Shown here piece by piece: positions 8,235 through 18,349 of a stretch of DNA of 64,000 nucleotides; the first letter of the stretch is position 1; each line of letters begins with the position of its first letter. The notes below the pieces were generated by a model. It was not told the DNA's origin and made no database searches. It saw only the letters and a program-made list of their open reading frames with translations. The DNA comes from Paenibacillus glacialis (GTDB lineage: Bacteria; Bacillota; Bacilli; Paenibacillales; Paenibacillaceae), in assembly GCF_001637205.1 (NCBI RefSeq), contig NZ_LVJH01000006.1, positions 62,001 to 126,000 of the forward strand, read 5' to 3'. The position numbers were made by a program, and so were the translations under genes.

Positions 8235-9848
8235 TTAAATCTTCAGACTAAGAGATTCATAATTTATAACCGATAATTCCCATATTGAATATCCGTAGAT
8301 CCCATCCCTTTTCAAACAATTCACTTTCACATATCTAGTTGTTTCTTTCAAATCACTAATTATATAAATTCCACCTTGTCCATTCTGAACATGTTGAACT
8401 AATGTCCAATTTTCAGAATCTATTGAAATCATAATTTGATACTCAGCTGCATATGCATATTCCCAATGAATTCTAATTTCATTGATCTCTTTCACACTAC
8501 CCAAGTCAACATATATCCATTGCTGGTCATTATACTCGCTACTCCAACGTGTTAATGGATTATCGTCTACAACACGTTTTCCACAGAAGTCATCATTCTC
8601 AGAAGATGAAGTAAAAACAGGTTTGAAAGTAGATAATTTACCGTAATTTTGTAATTTTATTGTTGCAATTTCAATACTCGTTTCTTCACTACTACTCCCG
8701 AATTTGTTTCTCGATTTTATAGTGATCTTATAGTTCATATCAGCACTTAAATTTCCAATAATATAATTATTTGACGTACAACTATCAACAAGCAAATCAT
8801 CAACGATGATATCATACTCTATCAATCCCTCTTCATATTCGCTTTCATCCCATGTAATCCAAATACTTGAATCAGTAATATGAAGTGCCGTTATATTTTC
8901 GGGTCTCTTTAATGTATTTAAAGATACTTCTCTCTTCTCACCAGTTTGAATTTCATGTTGAATTTGCTTCAAAAAATCAATTTCCAGATGTTTAATTTTT
9001 TGAAATTTTTCTTGTAAAGTTTCAACATTTAATTTAGAAGGGTTAATAGCTAGTTTCATGAAATTATTTTTTATACTCTCTGCCATTTTTGATATTTGCT
9101 GAGCTCCATATATAGCTCCTTCAGAGTAATTATTCGACTGCATAAATACAGATGTTAGAAGTCTGGAGAGGGAGATAACACCAAAAATATGCATAGATTG
9201 ATTAATGAGTTTTATTACACCTTTTTCTTCCATATCATCAAATATGAAATCATACATAGAAAAGTCATCGTTACATTTATTCATTTTTTCTTGAAATTGA
9301 GAATCTATAGTTCGGATAATATCTTCATGTACAACCAAAGAATTCAATTTATAAGATGTGATCACTCTTTTATCCTTAGGCGCACTATCGAAAGCTTGTT
9401 CTAGTATTTCTGATTCATAATCTCTCTCGAAGGGATAGTCCATAATTTTAAATGTATCCTCAATACAAGAAGTCAATGTTAAAGAATGAACACCTTCAGG
9501 ATCACTTTCATTCAATTGCATGTGGGGAATATATTTGTTTTTAGTCCAAACATATACTTCTTGCTTGTTATCTAACATCTCAATAATATCTGATTTCGCC
9601 GATTTAAAATCGTTATAGCATTTACTTTCTTCCTCTATCCCTAGTAATTCATTGTTAACTTCAATCTCCCAATAGTATCCCCATGCATTTTTTCCTTCAA
9701 TTACAATTTGTTTATACACAGTTGTCGGGGCTTCATAGGCATTATTAAATAGTAAATAAGTTGGAAATCTATAATCGAGCCCTCGTAAAACCTGTGATTT
9801 TCTGCAGCCCATAAAATTATAAAACAATAATTTAGAGAAAATTTCCAT
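8235..9848 (-). CDS. Papain/BtrH-like domain protein with fibronectin III and discoidin domains
   Basis: 537 residues, no signal peptide or membrane segment. Residues 1-150 look like a C39/papain-fold, BtrH-like acyltransferase domain: Cys15 in FMGCRKSQ, then YVWTKNKYIPH, His121 in EGVHSLTL and Asp137 in FKIMDYPF. The same residues with nearly the same spacing occur at the end of the neighbouring megasynthase (2231/2339/2357). Residues ~150-310 are helical. Residues ~316-395 form a fibronectin type III domain (KRPENITALHITDSSIWITW...). Residues ~405-530 form an F5/8C discoidin/CBM32-like domain (VVDDNPLTRWSSE, then WIYVDLGSVKEINEIRIHW). An AGGGGA ribosome site precedes the ATG. BtrH of butirosin moves an acyl chain from a carrier protein to an aminoglycoside; a related role here is inference. 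Confidence 0.6.
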   Translation of the reverse strand: MEIFSKLLFYNFMGCRKSQVLRGLDYRFPTYLLFNNAYEAPTTVYKQIVIEGKNAWGYYWEIEVNNELLGIEEESKCYNDFKSAKSDIIEMLDNKQEVYVWTKNKYIPHMQLNESDPEGVHSLTLTSCIEDTFKIMDYPFERDYESEILEQAFDSAPKDKRVITSYKLNSLVVHEDIIRTIDSQFQEKMNKCNDDFSMYDFIFDDMEEKGVIKLINQSMHIFGVISLSRLLTSVFMQSNNYSEGAIYGAQQISKMAESIKNNFMKLAINPSKLNVETLQEKFQKIKHLEIDFLKQIQHEIQTGEKREVSLNTLKRPENITALHITDSSIWITWDESEYEEGLIEYDIIVDDLLVDSCTSNNYIIGNLSADMNYKITIKSRNKFGSSSEETSIEIATIKLQNYGKLSTFKPVFTSSSENDDFCGKRVVDDNPLTRWSSEYNDQQWIYVDLGSVKEINEIRIHWEYAYAAEYQIMISIDSENWTLVQHVQNGQGGIYIISDLKETTRYVKVNCLKRDGIYGYSIWELSVINYESLSLKI

Positions 9849-9997
9849 ATATATCCCCTATTCTATTCGTTTTTTTTAGTTTTAAAATAATATAATTAAA
9901 TATTGAATAGATGCACCTGTAAATACCAAAATTTTACTTCTCTACATTAGAACTGTCAACTGTTTTGTGTATACATCAATTTCTTCAATAATAAACA

Positions 9998-10038
9998 AAG
10001 AGCGCAACGCTTTGTCGTAAAGACAAGCATGCGCTCTT
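9998..10038 (-). terminator. Hairpin between the last megasynthase and the BtrH-like gene
   Basis: AAGAGCGC (9998-10005) pairs with GCGCTCTT (10031-10038), with an inner GCTTTGTC/GACAAGC stem, followed on the minus strand by a T-rich stretch. It could end or attenuate the main cluster transcript before the gene at 8235. The copies of TGTATACATCA at 9968-9978 and 10041-10051 flank it. Confidence 0.7.
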
Positions 10039-10091
10039 CTTGTATACATCACTGCAGTGGCATTAGATCTTTCTTAGGTCAATCAAAAGAT

Positions 10092-13000
10092 TTAATTAAC
10101 TCGTTTTAAAGTTATAGAAAAAATATGCATGCCAGGGCTATAAGGTAAACGGATGGCAACCATTGGTTTGAACGGTGTTAACGAGTATCGTTGTTGGTAT
10201 ATACTTCCCCGCGCCTCTACAATGAATGTTCTGATTTCGTTGCGCTCTGCAATCTGTCCAGTCCAGGCGATGGCTTCCCCAAATTGAGGAGGGCGAGTCC
10301 AGTCGGTGAATCGAATTTGGAACGCCTCTATACTACCGTCTGCATACTCAATGAAACATTGTTCAATATAATTGCCCCATTCAGCGCATCCAAGGAAGGA
10401 TATTTCCGAATACATCCCCTCAGGTACTGGTATTGTTTGACCATAACAAGAGATGTTGTCCTTCGTGCCTTCTTGGATGTGAGGCAATTGATACTGAATT
10501 TCATTGACATGAAGGACAGTTTCAGGTGCTTGTTCGATTAAGAAATAAGTGCCCATCGTAGTGAGATTAGCTTGTTTACTTCCGATTTTACCAAAGCCTT
10601 GATTATTAAAAGACGCCTCGATGTTCAGACACTCATACTCAAATTGCTCCGTTTCCAGAGATTCATCCATGATTTGAGTCACGGCAATCTCACGTTCGGC
10701 TGTATTCAATTCTTCATATGAACGGCATATTTCAAGTAGTTGTTCAGAAATGGCCTCTTCAAGTGAAGCGATCTCTTCAATTTTGTTAGACAAGATGGAG
10801 GAATAATTGATTTTGGAAGGAATCATGAATTCATTGGCAATGATCTTGTTCACCGAACGCCATTGATAGCTGGCTTCCTCCAGTTTCTCGATGATCTGCT
10901 CCAAGAGCCAGATGTTGTTTTTCTTTATCAAGAGCTTCAATATATTTGAAAATAAGATTCTTCCAATGCTGATATTGATGATAGTTTTACTCAGAGGCGC
11001 ATCAGCCCAAGATTTATGACCCCTCAACTCCCCAACTAAATCAGTGTGATTCCGTACTGCTAATGCAAAGTCTCTCATTTGCTGGAAAGGATTCACATCA
11101 TTACGGATTGTCAGTACGTGCTTCTGAACAATGGTCTGCCAGTTCGTAAATAAGGATTCCTCACGTGTAAGTTCAAGTGAATAATGTGTGGAATACGCTT
11201 TTTGGAAATCGGTAACAGACAGTCGAATTGCATATTTGTTGTACCAACTATCCGTACAAATCAAGGTTTGATGATCTTCTGTAATTCCAGTAATCGTAGC
11301 AACATGATATCTCTCATTGTTAGGGTTCAGATACCCCCCGTCCCATGGGATCGCGCTGGCTTTCAGAATAACGAGTATTGGTTTTCCTTGACTCAGATCC
11401 TTTACAATATCCGCCAGGATCTCTTTATTCGTAAGCAATTTCTTTTCTTCGAAAGACATTCCATGGTATTCCTCGAGAAGGATATAATCATATACAAGAT
11501 CAGTCGATAGACATTCGCTGACCTGATCGGACAAGCTCGAATCGTAGGCGAAATTCCATGAATTTGCAAACATAAATTCAAAATCACGTTTCAACCATCC
11601 CGCCAAAGAAGCAATTTCCATTTCGGTACAGCTTAGGGAATCTCTAAACTGAGGCTGAACAGGTATCATGAACTGGATCGGAACGGATGCAAGTTCATCT
11701 TGCTCAGTATCGATGATGATTTGAGCCATTTGTTCAATCGTCGGAGATTGGAACACAACCTTTAATGGCAAATTAATAGCCATTTCTTTATGAATTTTAG
11801 CTACCAGCATAGTGGCCCTCATGGAATGTCCGCCAATATCAAAGAAATTGTCATGCACGCCAATCTGTTGAAGTCCCAACACTTCTTGCCATAGTTGTGC
11901 CAATTGATTTTCTGTGTCCGTTCGAGGCGCGACATAGTCCGTTCCAGTCTGAACGCTCCCTTCTGGAGCAGGCAAAGCTTTACGGTCTAGCTTACCGTTT
12001 GTCGTCAAAGGCATAGCCTGCAATTGTACAAAATAGGACGGAATCATGTAGTTAGGCAGTTCTTTCCCCAATGCATTTCGCAGTTCATTAGCAGTGATTT
12101 CACGAGCAGCCACGAAATACGCACACAGTTGCTTCTGTCCACTGTCGTCTTCCCGTGCAATAACTACAGCTTCTTGCAGCGATATTAAGCTAAGCAATTG
12201 GCTTTCCACTTCGCCGAGTTCGATGCGGTAACCGCGCAGCTTGACCTGATGGTCGATCCGACCCAAATATTCGATGTTGCCATCAGGCAGCCATCTTACC
12301 AGGTCACCCGTCCGATACATACGCTCACCATGAAAGAAAGGATGCGCAACGAATTTCTCGGCAGTCAGCTCTGCACGATTGATGTAACCTCTAGCCAGTC
12401 CGACACCCGAGATGCACAACTCTCCTGCGATACCAATCGGTTGAATATGATTAGCGCTATCTACAATCCACATCTGTAAATTGCCCATCGGTTGTCCAAT
12501 GGGAACATTCGCTGAGTGCGTCGATACTCCCGTAGAATAACGGGTAGCATAAATGGTCGCTTCAGTTGGACCATAGATGTTTTCTAGCTTCGCCTGAAGT
12601 GGTAAGCGGTGGTAAAGATCTACCAAGCTGGCTGAGAGAGCCTCCCCGCAGGCCATAATATATTTCAAGGACTTCAGTTTTTCCGAATCATCTTCCTGAA
12701 GGGCATTCAAAAAAACGTTTAGCATGGACGGTACAAAATTAATATGAGTGATTTGCTGTTCATCGATCACCTTCAAAAAGGCTGCCGGATCTTTTTCATC
12801 ACCTTGCGTTAAAATGACTAGTTTCCCTTGACCAACAAACCAACCGAACAACTCAGATACGGATACGTCGAACGTATAGGTGGTTTTTAATAAGAATGCA
12901 TCGTCCTTACCCAAAGGGTAGGCTTGTTCGAGTTGATCTAATATGTTGACCACCGAGTGATGCTCAATCATCACACCTTTTGGTTTGCCTGTTGACCCCG

Positions 13001-16000
13001 AAGTATAGATGACATAAGCCAAATGATTCGATGTAGCGATAGGGTCCAAATTCGAATTTTCCCAATGGTACATTTGAGATTCATTCATATCTATAATTTC
13101 ACCTGCAAAAGAGACCCTATCCTTCACATGTCGCTGAACCAACAACAGCTGTGTACCTGAATCCTCAAGCATATATCGTATTCTGTCTTCTGGATATTCA
13201 GGATCAATGGGTACGTAAGCCCCACCAGCTTTTAACACTCCGAGAATGGCGATCATCATCTCGAATGAACGTTCGACCATAATTCCGACCAATTGGTCGG
13301 GTTCGACCCCAACGGATCGGAGTTTACGAGCAAGTTGATTCGCTTTTTCGTTCAGTTCAAGATAGGTCATCCCTTCATTCTCGAAGACAAGAGCAGTCTG
13401 ATTGGGCCAACGCTCTACTTGCTCTTCAAACAACTGATGAATTGTCTTTTCCCTTAGGTACTCGACCTCTGTATCATTGAAATCATCGCAGATCTGTAAG
13501 CCTTCTTCAGGAGTAATCATCTCCAGGGCAATGAGCGGTGCTTGTGGATCGTTCACCACAGCATCGATCAACTGCTGGATGTGCTTCGCCATGCGTTCAA
13601 TGGTATTTCGATTGTAGAGGTCACTGGCATACTCTATACTGCACAGAATACCTTCCGGTTTGTCCATAGCATTGAACGTCAGATCAAATTTCGCCTCCGT
13701 ATACTTATATGGATAAGATTTTACACGCAAGCCATCAATACTCAGTTCTTGCTGGTCCGAATTTTGCAAGATGAACATCGTGTCAAATAACGGATTGCGG
13801 CTCAAGTCTCTCTTCATATTCAGCTTGTTAACCAATTCTTCGAAAGGATAGTCCTGATTCTCATAGGCTTGCAAAGCAGTTGCTTTCATTTCTTGCAAGA
13901 AAGCGATAAACGACTTCTCAGCGGACGGTTGATTTCGAATCGCCAACGTGTTGACGAACATGCCGATCATGGGTTCAAGATCCGCTTGCGATCTTCCTTC
14001 AATTGGGGTTCCTACGACGATGTCTTCTTGTCCGCTGTATTTGAACAGCAATGTCTTATAGACAGCCAGTAACGCCATGAATAAAGTCGAGCCAGTTTGC
14101 GCAGCAAGCTGCTTCAAACCTTCAGCCCTTTGGCTACTGATCACAAATTCAATGGTTTCTCCCTGAAAACTTCGCACGGCAGGTCTTGCATAATCAGTCG
14201 GCAAGTCAAGGACAGGCCCCCCCGTACGGAACGCTTCCAGCCAGTATGCCTCCTGCTTTTTCATCTGCTCACTCTTCATCTCTTGCTGCTGCCATACCGC
14301 ATAATCCTTATACTGAATTCGAAGCGGTACGTCCTCTACCCCATTGTACAGCTTGACAAATTCCGCCATCATGATCATGACTGAGGCACCATCGGAAATA
14401 ATATGATGCGTATCAAACAGTAGGATATGACGATCAGTGTCAATTTGGATGAGCCCAACTCTAAGCAATGGTGCTAGCTGAAGATCAAATTCGCGCACGA
14501 AACTACGGATTGTTTCCTCGACTTCATCCAAACTTGCCTGGACATACTCAACTGTGAATGATACTTCAGGATGAATACGTTGGACTGGGCTGTCATCCAC
14601 GATCTCGAAGCTGGTCCGCAGTGTATCATGACGTGCAATTAGTTTACGGAACGCTTCCTCAAATCGCGCACGACTCAGAGAGCCTTCAATGAACATGACA
14701 TCCGGCATATTATAACTCAGCGAGCTACCCTCCAATTGGTGTACAACAAACAATCGTTTCTGCGCTGAAGATAATGGATACCAAGGCTGCACTGGTGCCG
14801 GCTGAATCGCAGTATATTCGCTTTTTTCAGACCCAATGAGATGCTGAGCCAGTTCTTTGATCGTCGGATACTGGAATACGGCACTAAGCGAAATTTCTAC
14901 CTGCATGTCACTAAGAATTTTTTTCGTCATCGTAATCGCATTAAGAGAATGACCTCCAAGTTGAGTAAACTCATCGTCAATGTCGATTTCATTTAACCCA
15001 AGCATCTGGCCCCAGATCAAGGCAAGCTGACGCTCCGTTTCATTGGTTGCATTGCTGGTAACAGTTGTATGTTCAACATCTGTTTGTGTATTCGAATGGC
15101 GTGAAGACATACCTTTCACAGCTGCAATATCTTGAAGCAAATCAGTAGACAATTGAAGAGGTAGCAGGTGCGGCTCATCAAACAGCGGATGATTCATATT
15201 AAGTTGACCGATCACTAAATTCGTTTCTTTGCTGTTTAGTGCTCTTTCAAACGCAATAAGCGCATCTTTCGTACTGATATCTTTAAAAAACAACTCTTTG
15301 GTGTGAAAATCGACAGCCATACCTGTTTCTTTCCACCCTGTCCAGTTGAGGGTCAAGGTTCGCTTTCCTTTGCGTGATCTATACGCAGCATAAGCATCCA
15401 AATAACTGTTAGCCGCCGTATAATCGCTCTGGCCTGCGGCTCCAGCTAAAGTATTAATAGAAGAAAACATAACGAAGAAATCAAGATTCTCTGCTTTCGT
15501 AACCTGATCAAGCACATAAGTACCCGTTATTTTAGGACGAATGACTTCTTGAAACGCTTGAGCATCCTTGCCGGCCATGAACCCCTCTCCAGCGATACCT
15601 GCGGCATGAATGACTCCGGTTATTGCACCGAATCTTTCTTTGACATTCGTCACAATTTCTTGCATACGGATGGTATCTGCGACATCTGCATCGAAGTAAA
15701 TGACCGATGAACTTGTTTGCTCAATCGCAAGCAGAGCTTGAATCTTTGCAATGATTCTAGCATCATCGCCATTTAACATCTGCTCCCATTGATCGCGTTC
15801 TGGAAATTTCGAACGTCCGATAAGCACAAGATTCACTTGTCTCTGTCGCGCCAGATAGTTCGCCATTTCAAGCCCAAGTCCACCTGATCCGCCGGTGATC
15901 ATATAAACGCCATTTTGTGCAATATCGATTTTATTTAATCCGATGATCTCTTCATCACGCTTTTGAAGTTCGACGACATAACGCTTCAAGTTACGATAGG

Positions 16001-18320
16001 CAACGAATAATCCATCGTTATCGGATTGCAATTCACGCCATAATTGATCAATTGGCGATTGATCATCCAGATCGATCCCTCTGCAACGAAGTGTAGGCAT
16101 CTCTTCTCCAAGCACCTTTCCTAGACCTATCAGTGAAGCGTGTTCCGGACTCAAACCATTTTCCGTACCTGTTACTTCCATGGCTTGATTGGTGATCAGT
16201 GCAAGCCGGATAGTTCGAGCATTTTTGAGCGAACCGATGGCTCTAGCCAGATGGAACAGACTCCTGACTCCTTTATCTTGCGCTTGCTCCAAGGAGGTAA
16301 CTGAATCGTTATCCATAGGTGTAGAGGAAGTTAAGAAATGCCAAATATGAGCAATCCCTCTCCCCTCACATACAGCGAGAACCTTCTCGTAATCATCTTT
16401 GCTTCCAGAAATCGTAAAGAGATTCTCACTTGCCTGACTATAACGATCTCCCCAAACGACTTCTATGATGTCTTTACCGCGTTCCTTGCATGCCTTCACC
16501 ATTTCCGCACCAATTCCAGTTTCAAGTCGAAATATAAGTATTGGCCCGTTAACAGGTAGTTCCACATTGGTTTCAATCTCTTCATTGACCCAGCCCATTT
16601 GGTGGAAAACCGTATTCTTACCGGACAACGCTTTGAGTGTGCTGTCGAGATTATGAATTCGTCTTAATGTGAAATCTTCAATTTTCACAAGTACGTTGCC
16701 TGAATCATCCATGATGTCAATGTTATATTCAAGTAATTCGTTGGCTTGTTTCCAATCATTTTTGACTTTGAGGAAGCTGTGGCACTTGGCCGTAAGCGGT
16801 GCGTAAACCGTCACTTTTTTATAATATAATGGCATATAAAGCTGCCCGTCTTCTACATAAGACGACGTCGCCAAATCCAGCAATGCCGGATGCAGCAGAT
16901 AGTGATACAGGTCACTGCTAAACTCAGAGTCGAGAGCCATACTCACCAATGCTTGTTCATTACCGTATCTATAATGCTGAATACTTTGCCATCTTGGTCC
17001 GAATCCAACTGTATTAGCATCTTGTTGACCCTTATTAAGCCTCAATTCTTTTGCACTGCATTGCTGTTGAAGCAAGTCCAGCTGAATCTTAGGTATTGGG
17101 CTTGACGCGACAGCCACCGCCAAACATGAAGCATGTAGAATCCAATTCTCTACAGGTCTTCCCTCTACGCTTGTTGAGCTCATAACGCTAAACGTGACTT
17201 GACCTTTCTCCTCTTGAATAACAGCTCTTAATATTCTGGTCTCGCCTTCGTCAACAATAAGGGGAGTATGAAATTGTATATCTCTTAACTGGACTGCCTC
17301 GGATTTGAAATAAGCTTTAACTGCAAATGCAGCCATTTCCAAATAGGCAGTTCCTGGCATAGCATAAAGGTCTGAAATGAGATGTTCATGCAGCTCCCAA
17401 CATGAATTGACGTCAATATCCGTGTCAAATACCCATTTATGTAAGGATTGTTCAACAAAGCGTCGCATAAGCGGATGAAAACCAAGTTTACTCGCACCGG
17501 TGCCTACAGGGGCAATGGCTTTTCTTACTGTCGCCGATTCTAAACGAGCAGCCAAATCTTCTTGATCCTTCAACGTTAACAAAGGAAGCTGATCCATTGG
17601 CAAAGATGGTTGCTCCATCGCAAGCCCAAGAAACGCGATGAGATGATTCAGTATCGAATCAATCGTGTGCTCTTCAAATAAAATAAGGTTATATGAAATG
17701 GTTACTTGGATTTCCCCATCTGATTGGCCGAACTTCACAATCATATCTATCGGTTGATCTTCAATAAGTCTTTGATCGTGGATCGTATCTAGCATGATGC
17801 ACGTATGTAGATGAGGGCTACCTTGAGGATCAGTGCTCCATTTCAACAACTCACCCAATTTGTCAATCGGATAGTTTTGATGTGCATTGGCCTCCGTCAC
17901 GGTTTGTTTAACTTGACCCAGTAACTGCTTAAATGGCACTTCTCTATCCACTTGTGTTCTCAAAGTCACGACCGCATTAATCAATGAGTCGGTTTCTTTA
18001 TTAGACTTGAAAACTGGCATGGTTACCACAACATCAGGGTTCTGCAAATAGATTGATAAAAGGTATTTTACGCCTGCCACTAACATCATATAAAGCGCAT
18101 GGTCCGACTGTTTGGCAACAGTTAACAACTTTTTACAGGTTTCTTCTTGAAGAACACCTGTTTTTTGATCCATCTGGCTACTCCATACTACCGGGTAAGG
18201 ATGATCCGCAGGAAACATACTAAATCTGAAATCAGAGCCCAATTTACTTAACCAAAAGTCCTTTTCTTTGTCCAGCTTCCCGCTATTCAGCAATAAATTA
18301 CGCGATAATTTATCGAGCAT
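10092..18320 (-). CDS. Hybrid PKS/NRPS megasynthase: half-C, DH, KR, T, C, A, T, BtrH-like, beta-sandwich
   Basis: 2742 residues. Order: half condensation domain without HHxxxDG (1-260); DH (280-560) with HLISDLYAMPG at 312 (canonical G is D) and HPALLDLATS at 482; KR (580-1060) with TGGSGGLG near 810 and the SS...Y...N catalytic set; carrier with LGGHSLN at 1125; full C with HHIISDG at 1304; A (1630-2130) with pocket residues I read as D-V-S-N-M-C-I-I-Y-K, substrate unassigned; carrier IGGHSMR at 2165; papain/BtrH-like domain with Cys2231, His2339 and Asp2357; a helical linker; and a C-terminal beta-sandwich (2560-2742) resembling carbohydrate-binding modules. There is no KS, AT or thioesterase. 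GGAGG lies seven bases before the ATG. As the terminal protein it probably ends chain growth, and the BtrH-like domain replaces a thioesterase by transferring the chain to an acceptor (inference). Confidence 0.85.
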   Translation of the reverse strand: MLDKLSRNLLLNSGKLDKEKDFWLSKLGSDFRFSMFPADHPYPVVWSSQMDQKTGVLQEETCKKLLTVAKQSDHALYMMLVAGVKYLLSIYLQNPDVVVTMPVFKSNKETDSLINAVVTLRTQVDREVPFKQLLGQVKQTVTEANAHQNYPIDKLGELLKWSTDPQGSPHLHTCIMLDTIHDQRLIEDQPIDMIVKFGQSDGEIQVTISYNLILFEEHTIDSILNHLIAFLGLAMEQPSLPMDQLPLLTLKDQEDLAARLESATVRKAIAPVGTGASKLGFHPLMRRFVEQSLHKWVFDTDIDVNSCWELHEHLISDLYAMPGTAYLEMAAFAVKAYFKSEAVQLRDIQFHTPLIVDEGETRILRAVIQEEKGQVTFSVMSSTSVEGRPVENWILHASCLAVAVASSPIPKIQLDLLQQQCSAKELRLNKGQQDANTVGFGPRWQSIQHYRYGNEQALVSMALDSEFSSDLYHYLLHPALLDLATSSYVEDGQLYMPLYYKKVTVYAPLTAKCHSFLKVKNDWKQANELLEYNIDIMDDSGNVLVKIEDFTLRRIHNLDSTLKALSGKNTVFHQMGWVNEEIETNVELPVNGPILIFRLETGIGAEMVKACKERGKDIIEVVWGDRYSQASENLFTISGSKDDYEKVLAVCEGRGIAHIWHFLTSSTPMDNDSVTSLEQAQDKGVRSLFHLARAIGSLKNARTIRLALITNQAMEVTGTENGLSPEHASLIGLGKVLGEEMPTLRCRGIDLDDQSPIDQLWRELQSDNDGLFVAYRNLKRYVVELQKRDEEIIGLNKIDIAQNGVYMITGGSGGLGLEMANYLARQRQVNLVLIGRSKFPERDQWEQMLNGDDARIIAKIQALLAIEQTSSSVIYFDADVADTIRMQEIVTNVKERFGAITGVIHAAGIAGEGFMAGKDAQAFQEVIRPKITGTYVLDQVTKAENLDFFVMFSSINTLAGAAGQSDYTAANSYLDAYAAYRSRKGKRTLTLNWTGWKETGMAVDFHTKELFFKDISTKDALIAFERALNSKETNLVIGQLNMNHPLFDEPHLLPLQLSTDLLQDIAAVKGMSSRHSNTQTDVEHTTVTSNATNETERQLALIWGQMLGLNEIDIDDEFTQLGGHSLNAITMTKKILSDMQVEISLSAVFQYPTIKELAQHLIGSEKSEYTAIQPAPVQPWYPLSSAQKRLFVVHQLEGSSLSYNMPDVMFIEGSLSRARFEEAFRKLIARHDTLRTSFEIVDDSPVQRIHPEVSFTVEYVQASLDEVEETIRSFVREFDLQLAPLLRVGLIQIDTDRHILLFDTHHIISDGASVMIMMAEFVKLYNGVEDVPLRIQYKDYAVWQQQEMKSEQMKKQEAYWLEAFRTGGPVLDLPTDYARPAVRSFQGETIEFVISSQRAEGLKQLAAQTGSTLFMALLAVYKTLLFKYSGQEDIVVGTPIEGRSQADLEPMIGMFVNTLAIRNQPSAEKSFIAFLQEMKATALQAYENQDYPFEELVNKLNMKRDLSRNPLFDTMFILQNSDQQELSIDGLRVKSYPYKYTEAKFDLTFNAMDKPEGILCSIEYASDLYNRNTIERMAKHIQQLIDAVVNDPQAPLIALEMITPEEGLQICDDFNDTEVEYLREKTIHQLFEEQVERWPNQTALVFENEGMTYLELNEKANQLARKLRSVGVEPDQLVGIMVERSFEMMIAILGVLKAGGAYVPIDPEYPEDRIRYMLEDSGTQLLLVQRHVKDRVSFAGEIIDMNESQMYHWENSNLDPIATSNHLAYVIYTSGSTGKPKGVMIEHHSVVNILDQLEQAYPLGKDDAFLLKTTYTFDVSVSELFGWFVGQGKLVILTQGDEKDPAAFLKVIDEQQITHINFVPSMLNVFLNALQEDDSEKLKSLKYIMACGEALSASLVDLYHRLPLQAKLENIYGPTEATIYATRYSTGVSTHSANVPIGQPMGNLQMWIVDSANHIQPIGIAGELCISGVGLARGYINRAELTAEKFVAHPFFHGERMYRTGDLVRWLPDGNIEYLGRIDHQVKLRGYRIELGEVESQLLSLISLQEAVVIAREDDSGQKQLCAYFVAAREITANELRNALGKELPNYMIPSYFVQLQAMPLTTNGKLDRKALPAPEGSVQTGTDYVAPRTDTENQLAQLWQEVLGLQQIGVHDNFFDIGGHSMRATMLVAKIHKEMAINLPLKVVFQSPTIEQMAQIIIDTEQDELASVPIQFMIPVQPQFRDSLSCTEMEIASLAGWLKRDFEFMFANSWNFAYDSSLSDQVSECLSTDLVYDYILLEEYHGMSFEEKKLLTNKEILADIVKDLSQGKPILVILKASAIPWDGGYLNPNNERYHVATITGITEDHQTLICTDSWYNKYAIRLSVTDFQKAYSTHYSLELTREESLFTNWQTIVQKHVLTIRNDVNPFQQMRDFALAVRNHTDLVGELRGHKSWADAPLSKTIINISIGRILFSNILKLLIKKNNIWLLEQIIEKLEEASYQWRSVNKIIANEFMIPSKINYSSILSNKIEEIASLEEAISEQLLEICRSYEELNTAEREIAVTQIMDESLETEQFEYECLNIEASFNNQGFGKIGSKQANLTTMGTYFLIEQAPETVLHVNEIQYQLPHIQEGTKDNISCYGQTIPVPEGMYSEISFLGCAEWGNYIEQCFIEYADGSIEAFQIRFTDWTRPPQFGEAIAWTGQIAERNEIRTFIVEARGSIYQQRYSLTPFKPMVAIRLPYSPGMHIFSITLKRVN

Positions 18321-18349
18321 TTTCTAACCTCCGAGTCATTTGTTTATTT

